Assembly (NCBI GenBank): GCA_934402055.1
Contig: CAKRTC010000002.1
Location: 62,001-126,000, forward strand
Reading direction: 5' to 3'
DNA length: 64,000 nt
From: an uncultured Lachnospiraceae bacterium
GTDB lineage: Bacteria; Bacillota; Clostridia; Lachnospirales; Lachnospiraceae
Part shown: positions 1 to 8,672 of the stretch, piece by piece
Layout: each line of letters starts with the position of its first letter
Numbering within the stretch: the first letter of the stretch is position 1
The notes under the pieces: model-generated
Told to the model about the DNA's origin: nothing
Database searches by the model: none
What the model saw: only the letters and a program-made list of their open reading frames with translations
Translations under genes and position numbers: made by a program

Positions 1-6
1 ATTCAT
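1..6 (-). CDS. Start of a gene running off the window, probably ribH (lumazine synthase)
   Basis: Only two codons (ATG AAT) lie in the window. A perfect AGGAGG ribosome binding site at 15-20 stands 8 nt before the ATG, so this is a real start. In Firmicutes ribH usually follows ribBA in riboflavin operons, so lumazine synthase is expected. That identity rests on gene order alone, because no coding sequence is visible. Confidence 0.5.
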
Positions 7-155
7 TTTGTATTCCTCCTGTGTAAGTTTGTTCCGTCATGTCTCGCCGGAACCCGATCTTATGTTTTACTTGATTAATTCGGTATCCCGGCGCATTTTT
101 GCGGCGGGCACGGTCGCCTTCATAAAATATCAGAGCTTTTGCACCTTTTATCGTA

Positions 156-1364
156 TTAGTACAGATGTGTGAAAATATGTCCCATTTTCTCGCCCTTGGT
201 ACGCATATAGCGGGCTGCATTTTCGGTAACATCTACCTCGATCGGCACTCTCTCCTTGATGCTTAAGCCGAGTCCGTCAAGTCCGTAGACCTTGCTCGGA
301 TTGTTGGTAAGGAGTCTGAGTTCCTTTACTCCGAGATCCTTGAGTATCTGCGCTCCGAGCCAGTACTCTCTCAGATCTGCCGCAAAGCCGAGCTCGATAT
401 TGGCCTCTACCGTATCTCTGCCCTTTTCCTGAAGCTCATAGGCCTTGAGCTTATTGATAAGTCCTATGCCTCTGCCCTCCTGTCTCATGTAGAGCAGTAT
501 TCCGCGTCCTTCCTTATCTATCTGCTTAAGTGCCTTTGCAAGCTGCTCCCCACAGTCGCATCTGAGCGATCCGAATACATCTCCGGTCATACACTCAGAG
601 TGTACTCTGCAGAGCACGTTCATTCCGTCGCCGATGTCACCCTTAACAAGTGCCACATGATGCTCTCCGGTAATATCGCTTGTATATCCGTAAGCCATAA
701 AATCACCGTATTTGGTAGGAAGATGTACTGCGGCCTCACACTTAACATGCTTCTCATTGACTCTTATATAGTCTGCCAGTGCCTTGATGGTAATGAATAC
801 GATACCCTTTTCCTTGGCAAGCTGTTTAAGCTCCGGAGTGCGCATCATATGTCCGTCATCCTTCATGATCTCACAGCACAGACCGCATTCCTTAAGTCCC
901 GCAAGTCTCATAAGGTCTACGGTTGCCTCTGTATGACCGCCTCTTACAAGCACTCCGCCCTTTCTTGCCACAAGCGGGAACATATGTCCGGGACGTCTGA
1001 AATCAGAAGCTGTGCTTCCTTCCTCAACAAGCTTCATGGCTGTGTATGATCTCTCGTAAGCCGAGATACCTGTTGTTGTATCCTTGTGATCTATCGATAC
1101 CGTAAATGCGGTGCTGTGATTATCTGTATTTTCCGCTACCATCTGCTGAAGGTTGAACTTATCCGCAATAGCCTTTGACATAGGCATACATATAAGTCCC
1201 TTTGCAAATGAAGCCATGAGATTAACATTTTCAGGAGTTGCAAACTCGGCTGCGCAGATGAAGTCTCCCTCATTTTCTCTGTCCGGATCGTCGGTAACAA
1301 GTATCACCTTGCCCGCACGAAGTGCCTCAAGCGCCTCCTCAATTGTGTTGAATCCGTTATCCAT
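156..1364 (-). CDS. ribBA: Bifunctional 3,4-dihydroxy-2-butanone-4-phosphate synthase / GTP cyclohydrolase II
   Basis: This 402-residue cytosolic enzyme makes the two precursors of riboflavin: the four-carbon unit from ribulose 5-phosphate (RibB half) and the pyrimidine from GTP (RibA half). Residues 1-200 carry the RibB signatures DDPDRENEGDF and RRPGHMFPLVA. The C-terminal half carries the RibA zinc site (CDCGEQ, preceded by RVHSECMTGD) and the GTP-site motif YMRQEGRGIGL. Length is normal for the fused form. The ATG follows a GGAGG site at about 9 nt. It is the third gene of the riboswitch-controlled operon, after ribD and ribE, and about 150 bp before the presumed ribH start. Confidence 0.97.
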   Translation of the reverse strand: MDNGFNTIEEALEALRAGKVILVTDDPDRENEGDFICAAEFATPENVNLMASFAKGLICMPMSKAIADKFNLQQMVAENTDNHSTAFTVSIDHKDTTTGISAYERSYTAMKLVEEGSTASDFRRPGHMFPLVARKGGVLVRGGHTEATVDLMRLAGLKECGLCCEIMKDDGHMMRTPELKQLAKEKGIVFITIKALADYIRVNEKHVKCEAAVHLPTKYGDFMAYGYTSDITGEHHVALVKGDIGDGMNVLCRVHSECMTGDVFGSLRCDCGEQLAKALKQIDKEGRGILLYMRQEGRGIGLINKLKAYELQEKGRDTVEANIELGFAADLREYWLGAQILKDLGVKELRLLTNNPSKVYGLDGLGLSIKERVPIEVDVTENAARYMRTKGEKMGHIFTHLY

Positions 1365-1460
1365 AATTATCCTCCGTAGAACCTTTGATTATCGTTTTGT
1401 GAACGCCCGGTACCGCACTTTCCGCTTTTTTCTCCGAACGCTCACCGTATTATTTGCTAT

Positions 1461-2138
1461 TTACAGCCCGAACTCTATGAGCTTATCCATGGTAAGTCCG
1501 GATGAAGCTGTTTCATTATCAGCTGCAGACCCCGCAGTACTTACGTTTCCGTATGGACTTAAGAGCCTCTGCACATACTTTCCGACTATGTCATTTTCAA
1601 GATTGACTATGTCTCCCGCCTTTTTTTCAAGCAAGGTGGTCTCTGCTCCGGTATGTGGTATGATCGAGACCTTGAACATCTTATTATCTATATAAGCCAC
1701 CGTCAGACTGATGCCGTCTATGCATATAGAGCCCTTCTCAACTATCAGCGCAAGTATCTCACCCGGTGCCGCTATGGATACCCATACAGCATTGCCTTCC
1801 GCCTTTGTCGATATTATCCTTCCGACTCCGTCAACGTGTCCGCTTACTATATGACCTCCGAAACGCCCTCCGGCTGCCATGGCACGTTCAAGATTGACAT
1901 TTGCTCCCTTTGAGAGACTGCCGAGATTGGTACGTCTCAGTGTCTCTGGCATAACATCCGCAGTAAATCCGTCACTCTTAAGAGTGGTTACCGTAAGGCA
2001 TACACCGTTTACGGCAATACTGTCTCCTATATTGCTGCCCTCAAGCACTTTCCTTGCCCTGATCTCTATCGAGCCCGATTCGTGGCCGCTTAAGACTCTT
2101 ACAAGCTGACCCTTTTCTTCGATTATTCCAGTAAACAT
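1461..2138 (-). CDS. ribE: Riboflavin synthase, alpha subunit
   Basis: The 225-residue enzyme dismutates two molecules of 6,7-dimethyl-8-ribityllumazine into riboflavin and the ribityl-pyrimidine. It begins with the canonical MFTGIIEEKG and shows the family's two repeated lumazine-binding barrels, roughly residues 1-95 and 96-200, each with a VNGVCLTV or IDGISLTV type motif. The second repeat also has SGHVDGVGRI. A tail of about 25 Ser/Ala-rich residues extends past the usual length. A GGAG site precedes the ATG. It lies 29 bp after ribD in the FMN-regulated operon. Confidence 0.96.
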   Translation of the reverse strand: MFTGIIEEKGQLVRVLSGHESGSIEIRARKVLEGSNIGDSIAVNGVCLTVTTLKSDGFTADVMPETLRRTNLGSLSKGANVNLERAMAAGGRFGGHIVSGHVDGVGRIISTKAEGNAVWVSIAAPGEILALIVEKGSICIDGISLTVAYIDNKMFKVSIIPHTGAETTLLEKKAGDIVNLENDIVGKYVQRLLSPYGNVSTAGSAADNETASSGLTMDKLIEFGL

Positions 2139-2167
2139 TATTTTCTCCGTGTTTTTTCGGCGCTATT

Positions 2168-3313
2168 TTATTTGAAATCATAACGAAGCAGTACATCATC
2201 TCCGAAGCTTTGAATCCCGGAGAGCTTAAGTACCGCCGCGTCATCGGGTGTATCCGCTCCGATTCCCGCAACAGGAATTCTCGGACTGCTTCCTCCGAAT
2301 ATCTTGGCGCCTACATAGACATATGCTCTGTTGACTCTTCCGGCCTCTATAAATGCGGCATTAAGCTTGGCTCCGCCTTCAACAAGTATACCGTTTATTC
2401 CCCTATCGCCTAATATCTTCAATGCCTCCGCAACATCCGCATGCCCGTCCTTGGTCGATACCTCTATAAGCTCGACTCCGAAAGCTTTAAGACTTTCCTT
2501 TTTAATCTCAAGACCGGTATCTCCCGGATCGCGATATGAATGTTCCTTACCGCATTCGGCAGTATCTGCTTCCCCATTGCCGCATATCACTATAAGCGGT
2601 ATCTTGCCGGCAGTCTGCACCAGTCTGCTTTCAAGCGGTATTCGCAAATTTGTATCGAAGACTATCCTTACCGGATCGCGTCCTCCTTCTATGCGGCAGT
2701 TAAGCATTGGATCATCCGCAAGCACAGTACCTATTCCCACGGCTATGCCCTTGTAATAATTACGGAGCTTATGAACATGTCTTCTTGCTTCTTCTCCGCT
2801 TATCCACTGAGACTTGCCGCTGTCCGTAGCTATCCTTCCGTCTGCTGTCATTGCATATTTGAGAGCCACATAAGGTTCCTTATTAGTTATATAGTGAAAG
2901 AATACAGGATTAAGCGCATCGCACTCGTCTCTCATGAAGTCCTCAACGACCTCAATACCGGCTTTCTTAAGTATTTCCGTGCCTTTTCCCGCAACAAGCG
3001 GATTGGGATCACGGGAACCTATATATACCTTTCTTATACCTGCTTCTATAAGTGCATCCGTGCATGGCGGTTGCTTGCCGTGATGACAGCAGGGCTCAAG
3101 TGTTACATATATCTCTGCTCCCTCAGCCGATTCCCTGCATGACTTAAGTGCATTTCTCTCCGCATGCAGTCCGCCGTAGGCCTCGTGATATCCTTCTCCT
3201 ATGATGCGATCATCCTTAACTATGACAGCTCCTACCAAAGGATTGGGATCCACATGTCCCGCTCCGAGTCTTGCAAGCTCTATTGCCCTTAGCATATATT
3301 TGTTTTTATCCAT
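2168..3313 (-). CDS. ribD: Bifunctional diaminohydroxyphosphoribosylaminopyrimidine deaminase / reductase
   Basis: This 381-residue protein catalyses the second and third steps of riboflavin synthesis. The N-terminal deaminase domain (about 1-145) has the zinc motifs HAE (GGLHAERNA) and PCxxxGxxPPC (EPCCHHGKQPPC). The reductase domain (about 150-380) starts at YVALKYAMTADGRI and has an NADPH-binding EGG near its end. It is the first gene of the operon. The ATG lies only a few bases after a terminator-like hairpin (3318-3348) and has no separate Shine-Dalgarno sequence beyond the GGGG inside that hairpin, which suggests control of translation as well as transcription. Confidence 0.96.
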   Translation of the reverse strand: MDKNKYMLRAIELARLGAGHVDPNPLVGAVIVKDDRIIGEGYHEAYGGLHAERNALKSCRESAEGAEIYVTLEPCCHHGKQPPCTDALIEAGIRKVYIGSRDPNPLVAGKGTEILKKAGIEVVEDFMRDECDALNPVFFHYITNKEPYVALKYAMTADGRIATDSGKSQWISGEEARRHVHKLRNYYKGIAVGIGTVLADDPMLNCRIEGGRDPVRIVFDTNLRIPLESRLVQTAGKIPLIVICGNGEADTAECGKEHSYRDPGDTGLEIKKESLKAFGVELIEVSTKDGHADVAEALKILGDRGINGILVEGGAKLNAAFIEAGRVNRAYVYVGAKIFGGSSPRIPVAGIGADTPDDAAVLKLSGIQSFGDDVLLRYDFK

Positions 3314-3317
3314 AATA

Positions 3318-3348
3318 AAAACCCCGTGTACTGCGTACTCCGGGGTTT
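3318..3348 (-). promoter_or_regulatory. Hairpin with T-run directly before the ribD start codon
   Basis: On the minus strand AAACCCCG pairs with CGGGGTTT across a 14-base loop that itself holds GTAC/GTAC. The stem is followed by TTTTTATT and then the ribD ATG. The only Shine-Dalgarno-like bases for ribD (GGGG) are in the 3' arm, so the fold would hide them. It may be a translational sequestor or a second terminator. Confidence 0.55.
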
Positions 3349-3520
3349 GATTTTGTCCGTTCTAAGGCATCGATCTCTTCTTATGCTTCCTGTCATCTGG
3401 CACAGATTATAATATCCCACATTTCTGACCGGCATCCCAAACTAAGCCTTTGCTCTTCTTCCCGATGTCATGCCACAAATCGGCATACATATCTTGCCGC
3501 TGCGTCGGCTCTTATGCATA

Positions 3521-3549
3521 AGAAAAGCCCCGCAGAACAACTGCGGGGC
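3521..3549 (-). terminator. Intrinsic terminator of the FMN riboswitch expression platform
   Basis: A perfect 9-bp stem (GCCCCGCAG / CTGCGGGGC, arms 3541-3549 and 3527-3535) with a 5-base loop is followed on the minus strand by TTTTCTT. It lies about 85 nt downstream of the FMN aptamer and over 200 nt before ribD. This is the expected place for an FMN-controlled transcription terminator. Confidence 0.85.
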
Positions 3550-3632
3550 AATGTAAACCGATACTACATATCCGATCCCGAATCTCATGCATGACATTAA
3601 CACACAAAAGCAAAACGAGCGAATATGCTCTC

Positions 3633-3750
3633 TCATCTTCTCTCATCCAGACTATACTGTCGGTACAGGAATCTCGCCTGTTCGTGCCGGCACAAAGTGC
3701 AGCTCGCGGACTATACCGCCGGTGGGGAATCACACCCCGCCCCGAAGAAT
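3633..3750 (-). promoter_or_regulatory. FMN riboswitch (RFN element)
   Basis: Read on the minus strand, the conserved RFN blocks occur in order: TTCTTCGGGGC, then GGGTG...ATTCCCCACCGGCGGTA, then GTCCGCGAG, then ATTCCTGTACCGACAGTATAGTCTGGATGAGAGAAGA in pieces. The closing stem pairs TTCTTC with GAGAAGA. FMN binding to this aptamer normally favours the downstream terminator (3521-3549) and so reduces expression of ribD, ribE, ribBA and the following gene when flavin is plentiful. Confidence 0.95.
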
Positions 3751-3793
3751 TATTAAATTTCATCGTAAGTCTTAAGAGGCTTCCGACATGCTC

Positions 3794-3822
3794 ATAATAG
3801 TACAGCCTTGATAATTATGCAA
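3794..3822 (-). promoter_or_regulatory. Promoter of the riboflavin operon
   Basis: On the minus strand a TTGCAT -35 box and a TATTAT -10 box are separated by exactly 17 bp. The predicted start of transcription, near 3787, is about 37 nt before the FMN aptamer. It lies just beyond the stop codon of the antiporter gene. Confidence 0.7.
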
Positions 3823-3855
3823 GCTATATTTTTCAGCTTTTCCTATTGCCGTTTA

Positions 3856-5382
3856 TCACTCTCGAACCATCTTCTTCTTAGCAACAAGAAGAACAACTAT
3901 CATCAAAGCTATACTAAGCGGAAGGCATATGATCCAGCTTCTTATAAATCCTGTGAAGACGTAGCAGATAAAGGTTACCACCGCAACTGTCACAGCATAC
4001 GGAAGCTGAGTCGAAACATGGAGCAGATGATCGCACTGTGCTCCTGCCGATGCCATGATCGTGGTATCGGATATAGGCGAGCAGTGGTCTCCGCAGACAG
4101 CTCCTGCCATGCAGGCAGAAATAGCGATGATCATAAGCTCATTGCCGAGATCTCCTCCGAATACATTAACAACTATAGGAATAAGTACTCCGAAGGTTCC
4201 CCATGAGGTTCCTGTAGCAAAAGCGAGGAAGCATCCGATAACGAATACTATGCACGGAAGCAGGCTCATTGCCGCATCATTCTCGGCTATAACAGAAACA
4301 ATACCGGCTACATAATCTCTTGCGCCGAGTGAATCGGTCATAGCCTTAAGTGACCATGCAAAGGTAAGGATGAGTATGGCAGGAACCATGCTCTTAAAGC
4401 CCTCCGGCAATGCATTCATACACTCCTTGAAGTCAAGGACACGTGTAGCAAGGTAGAATATGATGGTTATAATAAGTGCAAGAACGGATCCGATAGAAAG
4501 ACCTACGGAAGCGTCAGCTCCGGAGAATGCATCTATGAACGATGTACCGTCAAAGAAACCGCCGGAATAAACAAGTCCGATAACACATGAAATGATAAGC
4601 ACTACGATAGGGAATACAAGGTGCATAACACGACCCTTTTCGCTTACCGGCGGTTCCGGCTGATCGTCGGCACCTGTAATATTCGGTTCCGGTTCCGGAC
4701 TCGGCTCGACATAATTAAGGTTGTTTGTTAACTCGGCAGCCTTCATAGGTCCGAAATCAAAATCTCTCGCCGTAAGCACGAGCATCATTACTATGGTAAG
4801 CAGAGCATAGAAATTGTAAGGGATGGCACGAATAAAGAGCTCAAGTCCGTTTGCTCCCTCAACGAATCCCGATACCGCCGCTGCCCATGAAGAAACAGGT
4901 GCAATAATACAGATAGGTGCAGCTGTCGCATCAATGAGGTATGCAAGCTTTGCACGGCTTATCTTATGCTTATCTGTAAGAGGTCTCATAACAGAGCCTA
5001 CAGTAAGGCAGTTGAAGTAGTCATCAACAAAAATAAGGCAGCCAAGGACAATCGTTGCAAACTGTGCACCCTTCTTGGATTTGATATGCTCCTGTGACCA
5101 GCGTCCGAATGCAGCAGAGCCTCCGGCACGGTTCATAAGCATTACCATAGCACCCAAAACGACAAGGAATATAAGTATTCCGACGTTGTAGGAATCGGAC
5201 AAGGATCCGATGATACCGTCTGTGAGCACATGCTCTATGGTGCCCTGTAAGCTGAAGCCCGAATACAGCAATCCGCCGCAAAGTATACCTATGAAGAGCG
5301 ACGAATATACCTCTTTTGTGATGAGCGCAAGTACGATAGCCACTACAGGCGGTACAAGCGACCAAAACGTGTTAATAAACAT
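3856..5382 (-). CDS. NhaC-family Na+/H+ antiporter
   Basis: The 508-residue integral membrane protein has about 11-12 hydrophobic segments and belongs to the NhaC antiporter family (ion transporter superfamily). Family-typical stretches include CLIFVDDYFNCLTVGSVMRP and DATAAPICIIAPVSSWAA near residues 115-165, and ACMAGAVCGDHCSPISDTTI near 430. A charged, proline- and glutamate-rich cytoplasmic loop lies near residues 225-250. It probably exchanges Na+ for protons, though NhaC relatives also carry organic acids and amino acids. A GGGAGG site precedes the ATG. It appears monocistronic between two terminators or promoters. Confidence 0.88.
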   Translation of the reverse strand: MFINTFWSLVPPVVAIVLALITKEVYSSLFIGILCGGLLYSGFSLQGTIEHVLTDGIIGSLSDSYNVGILIFLVVLGAMVMLMNRAGGSAAFGRWSQEHIKSKKGAQFATIVLGCLIFVDDYFNCLTVGSVMRPLTDKHKISRAKLAYLIDATAAPICIIAPVSSWAAAVSGFVEGANGLELFIRAIPYNFYALLTIVMMLVLTARDFDFGPMKAAELTNNLNYVEPSPEPEPNITGADDQPEPPVSEKGRVMHLVFPIVVLIISCVIGLVYSGGFFDGTSFIDAFSGADASVGLSIGSVLALIITIIFYLATRVLDFKECMNALPEGFKSMVPAILILTFAWSLKAMTDSLGARDYVAGIVSVIAENDAAMSLLPCIVFVIGCFLAFATGTSWGTFGVLIPIVVNVFGGDLGNELMIIAISACMAGAVCGDHCSPISDTTIMASAGAQCDHLLHVSTQLPYAVTVAVVTFICYVFTGFIRSWIICLPLSIALMIVVLLVAKKKMVRE

Positions 5383-5447
5383 TAGATTTCCTCCCTGATT
5401 ATCTTAATGTTTTCCCTTTATAAAACATCCCTATTTTTATATAAGCA

Positions 5448-5483
5448 AAATGACCATCCGGCAGCAGTTTTACCGAATGGTCA
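5448..5483 (-). terminator. Intrinsic terminator after the ftsH-mutS2-response regulator run
   Basis: TGACCATTCGG pairs imperfectly with CCGGATGGTCA, and the stem is followed on the minus strand by TTTTGCTT. It lies about 60 nt after the stop of the response regulator gene. On the other strand the stem is followed by AAAAAA-complement, so it might work in both directions. Confidence 0.7.
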
Positions 5484-5545
5484 AAAAAGCATAACTTTAT
5501 AATACTTAAACTTTTCCCTATGTCAAGGGAATTTAGCATTTTAAC

Positions 5546-6259
5546 TCACTGCTTTACAGGTTTAAGCTCAAACTTATAGCCTATGCCCCAGACAGTCGAG
5601 ATACTCCAGTATTCGTTACCCGGAAGCTTTTCTCTTATACGCTTGATATGAACATCCACGGTGCGTGTATCTCCTATATACTCATACCCCCAGATGTGAT
5701 CAAGCAGCTGTTCTCTGGTAAAAACCTGATTAGGTGATGCCGCAAGAAAATACAAAAGTTCTATCTCCTTTGGCGGCATATCTACGCTTCTGTCATTGTA
5801 GATGACCGAATAATTTGCCAGATTGACCTGTAGTCCCACGTACTCGACAAGATTATCCTGTTTTTCAGGCTCATCATGTCTGTCACGTTTTAAGGTACGG
5901 CGCAGCACAGCCTTGACTCTTGCAACAAGCTCCTTGGTATCAAAGGGCTTGATCATATAGTCATCGGCTCCGAGTTCAAGTCCGAGCACCTTATCGAACA
6001 CCTCTCCCTTTGCAGACAGCATCATTATAGGCACATCCGATTCATTCCTTATCATACGGCATACCTGATATCCGTCTATGCCCGGAAGCATAAGGTCAAG
6101 CAATATCATATCCGGCCTGTATTCCGAAAATACCTTGATTGCCGATTCACCGTCTTCAACTATCCTTGTGTCATAGCATTCCTTTTCAAGATACAGGCTG
6201 ATAAGCTCTGCTATGGACGGATCATCGTCTACTATCATTATTCTCTGTTTTTCTGCCAT
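5546..6259 (-). CDS. OmpR/PhoB-family response regulator
   Basis: The 237-residue protein has an N-terminal receiver domain (about 6-120) with the acidic pair in MIVDDDPS, the phosphorylation Asp in MILLDLMLPGIDGY (near 55) and the conserved Lys in YMIKPFD. A winged-helix DNA-binding domain (about 135-235) includes PPKEIELLYFLAASPNQVFT and GDTRTVDVHIKRIREKL. It is a transcription regulator that should be phosphorylated by a sensor kinase, but no kinase gene is adjacent, so it is an orphan here. It follows mutS2 by 19 bp and is probably cotranscribed with it. Confidence 0.93.
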   Translation of the reverse strand: MAEKQRIMIVDDDPSIAELISLYLEKECYDTRIVEDGESAIKVFSEYRPDMILLDLMLPGIDGYQVCRMIRNESDVPIMMLSAKGEVFDKVLGLELGADDYMIKPFDTKELVARVKAVLRRTLKRDRHDEPEKQDNLVEYVGLQVNLANYSVIYNDRSVDMPPKEIELLYFLAASPNQVFTREQLLDHIWGYEYIGDTRTVDVHIKRIREKLPGNEYWSISTVWGIGYKFELKPVKQ

Positions 6260-6278
6260 TGCACTCCTGTTTCCCGTA

Positions 6279-8672
6279 TTACTTAAAATTGACTATTGTT
6301 ACTCCGGTATCCCCTTCTCCGAACACTCCGAGTCTGAAGTCTTTGACATATTTAAGCTTCTTTAGTCTCTGATGCACCATATTCTTTAGTGCACCCGTTC
6401 CTCTTCCATGTACGACTCTCACGGAATTAAGTCCGGCAAGATATGCATCATCCAAGTATTTTTCCAGCTCCGGCAAAGCCTCATCCGTAGTCATTCCTAT
6501 AAGATTCACTTCCGGTCTTACGCTTAAAGCCTTTGCACCGAAGCTCTTGGTATATCCGCTCTGAGGAGTATTATTCTGCCGGTTTTTCTTGACGACGCTT
6601 CCTGAACTTCCGGTATCTGCAAGCTCTATATCACGCACACGAACCTTCGAGTTCATGAAGCCCATCTGGACAAACACGTTGCCGTCCTTATCCGGAAGTG
6701 AAGTAAGCTTAGCCGTAACGCCTCCCATGCTCATTATGCGTACTTCATCACCAATCTGAAGTTTCTTGGGGGATACAGGCTTGGACGGTCCCTTAACCAC
6801 TATGCTGCTTCCGCTTGAGGTATCCTTAAGATTCTTTCTTATCTTATCACGTTCAGCTTCGGCTGCCGACTGATCGCTCTCTGCACCGTAACGGTTGATG
6901 TTTTTAATAGCCTCGTCCGCCGTCTCCTTGGCATTAAGCAGTATCCTTCTCGCTTCATCCTTGGCATCTCTCAGCAGCTTTTCTCTGCCCGCTTCAAGCT
7001 TTTCTTCCTTCTTTCTGAGACGTTCCTTAAGCTGCTCGGCCTCCTTGCGGTAATTCTCCGCCTCCTGCATCGACTTTGCCGTACGTGATCTGTCCTCGTT
7101 AAGCTTGCTTATGATATCCTCAAAGGATTCATTTTCGGCAGCTATCCTGTCCTTGGCATCGTCTATGATATAGTCCGGCAGGCCTATCCTCTTGGATATG
7201 GCAAATGCATTGGACTTGCCCGGTATCCCTATAAGCAGTCTGTAGGTAGGCTTAAGCGTTGCCACATCAAATTCACAGCAGGCATTCTCCACACCTTCTG
7301 TCTCGAGTGCATAGAGCTTGATCTCACTGTAATGTGTTGTTGCCATAGTCCTTGTCTGCATATTGTGCAGAAAGTTGAGTATGGCAATTCCGAGCACAGC
7401 TCCCTCTGTAGGATCCGTTCCGGAACAAAGCTCATCAAACAGACATAAAGATGCTGCATCGGCTTTGCCCAATATATGCACTATATTGGTCATATGTGCC
7501 GAGAATGTAGACAGGTTCTGCTCTATGCTCTGTTCGTCTCCGATATCTGCATATACATCATCATAGATGCCCATGACCGAATCAGCTGCTGCCGGTATGT
7601 GCAGACCTGCCTGTGCCATAAGTGTAAGCAGACCTACTGTCTTAAGCGACACCGTCTTGCCTCCGGTATTAGGTCCCGTTACGACCAGTGTTGAAAAGTC
7701 GTCTCCGAGCCTCATGCTTATAGGCACTACCTTATCTCTTGCTATAAGCGGGTGTCTTGCTTCCCTGATATCTATGCTTCTGTTTTTACTGAACTGCGGC
7801 TCTACACCATCGAGCTCTCCTGAAAATTTCGCCTTGGCGAATATCATGTCGAGCTTTTTAAGCAGCTTGATATTGTCGGCAATGACATCGGTATACGGCA
7901 TAAGGCTCTCGCTGAGAGCTATGAGCACCTTCTCTATCTCCTGCTGCTCCTCCGCAGCAAGCTCTCTGAGCTTATTGTTGAGGCTTACCACAGCCATAGG
8001 CTCGATAAAGAGCGTCAGTCCGGTTGAAGAAGCATCATGCACCATACCCGGAACCTTGCCCTTATACTCGGATTTCACAGGCAGGCAATATCTGCCGTCT
8101 CGCTGGGTTATTATGGCATCCGTCAGATAATCTCTGCAGGAATTAAGCTTGGACTGCATCACCTCATGCACACTGTCAGCTGTACGCTTAATAGTCTGTC
8201 TTACAGTTAATAATCCCGGTGAGGCATCATCTGCCATCTCATCATCAGAGATTATACATCTTGTTATCTCTCTGTTGATATTGACAAGAGGTGTAAGCAT
8301 ATCGAATATCTCCGATAATGAATCCTCTTTTTGTTCCTCAGAGTCGGTCTTTCCGAAGCTTTGTGCTCTCTCTGTAACGATCAAAACAGAGCTTACCTTG
8401 ATAAGCTCTGTCTGTGACAATGTTCCGCCTATTTCAAGGCGCTTCAATATGTCGCCTATTTCTCTTACTCCGGCAAAGGAGATACCGCTCCCCTTTTGCG
8501 TGATGCGTCTTAAGGCATCGCTTGTATTGCGCTGCCATTCCCTGATATGGCGATAGTTTGATGAAGGCTTAAGCTTGGCACACAGGCTTCGTCCCGCATC
8601 AGACGTTGCGTGTGCCTTAAGCCTCTCTATGATTTTGTCGTATTCTAATACTTTAAGTGTCTTCTCTTCCAT
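6279..8672 (-). CDS. mutS2: MutS2 (endonuclease MutS2 / ribosome-collision factor)
   Basis: About 797 residues, the usual MutS2 length. A Walker A motif, GPNTGGKTVSLKT, near residue 330 and Walker B CLFDELCSGTDP mark the ABC-type ATPase. A long charged coiled coil follows (about 515-630), and a C-terminal Smr nuclease domain ends with VVHGRGTGALKNMVH. MutS2 suppresses recombination in some bacteria and rescues collided ribosomes in others. The ATG at 8672 matches the conserved family start (MEEKTL). A GTG at 8687 with a GGAAG site is an alternative. Either start overlaps the 3' end of ftsH, implying coupled translation. Confidence 0.95.
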   Translation of the reverse strand: MEEKTLKVLEYDKIIERLKAHATSDAGRSLCAKLKPSSNYRHIREWQRNTSDALRRITQKGSGISFAGVREIGDILKRLEIGGTLSQTELIKVSSVLIVTERAQSFGKTDSEEQKEDSLSEIFDMLTPLVNINREITRCIISDDEMADDASPGLLTVRQTIKRTADSVHEVMQSKLNSCRDYLTDAIITQRDGRYCLPVKSEYKGKVPGMVHDASSTGLTLFIEPMAVVSLNNKLRELAAEEQQEIEKVLIALSESLMPYTDVIADNIKLLKKLDMIFAKAKFSGELDGVEPQFSKNRSIDIREARHPLIARDKVVPISMRLGDDFSTLVVTGPNTGGKTVSLKTVGLLTLMAQAGLHIPAAADSVMGIYDDVYADIGDEQSIEQNLSTFSAHMTNIVHILGKADAASLCLFDELCSGTDPTEGAVLGIAILNFLHNMQTRTMATTHYSEIKLYALETEGVENACCEFDVATLKPTYRLLIGIPGKSNAFAISKRIGLPDYIIDDAKDRIAAENESFEDIISKLNEDRSRTAKSMQEAENYRKEAEQLKERLRKKEEKLEAGREKLLRDAKDEARRILLNAKETADEAIKNINRYGAESDQSAAEAERDKIRKNLKDTSSGSSIVVKGPSKPVSPKKLQIGDEVRIMSMGGVTAKLTSLPDKDGNVFVQMGFMNSKVRVRDIELADTGSSGSVVKKNRQNNTPQSGYTKSFGAKALSVRPEVNLIGMTTDEALPELEKYLDDAYLAGLNSVRVVHGRGTGALKNMVHQRLKKLKYVKDFRLGVFGEGDTGVTIVNFK

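Noticed and set aside
47..105. Imperfect palindrome CGCCGGAACCCGA...TTCGGTATCCCGGCG between ribBA and the next gene
   Set aside because: Mismatched stem without a T-run; it could be an mRNA-processing structure, but the evidence is too thin to call.
600..1049. 149-codon plus-strand frame inside ribBA, and similar long shadow frames in ftsH, mutS2 and the glycan genes
   Set aside because: They lie antisense to clearly conserved genes and have no start signals or motifs.
3442..3516. Possible 25-codon upstream ORF (starting MHKSRRSGK) in the ribD leader
   Set aside because: It has no Shine-Dalgarno sequence and starts right behind the terminator stem; the riboswitch explains the region better.
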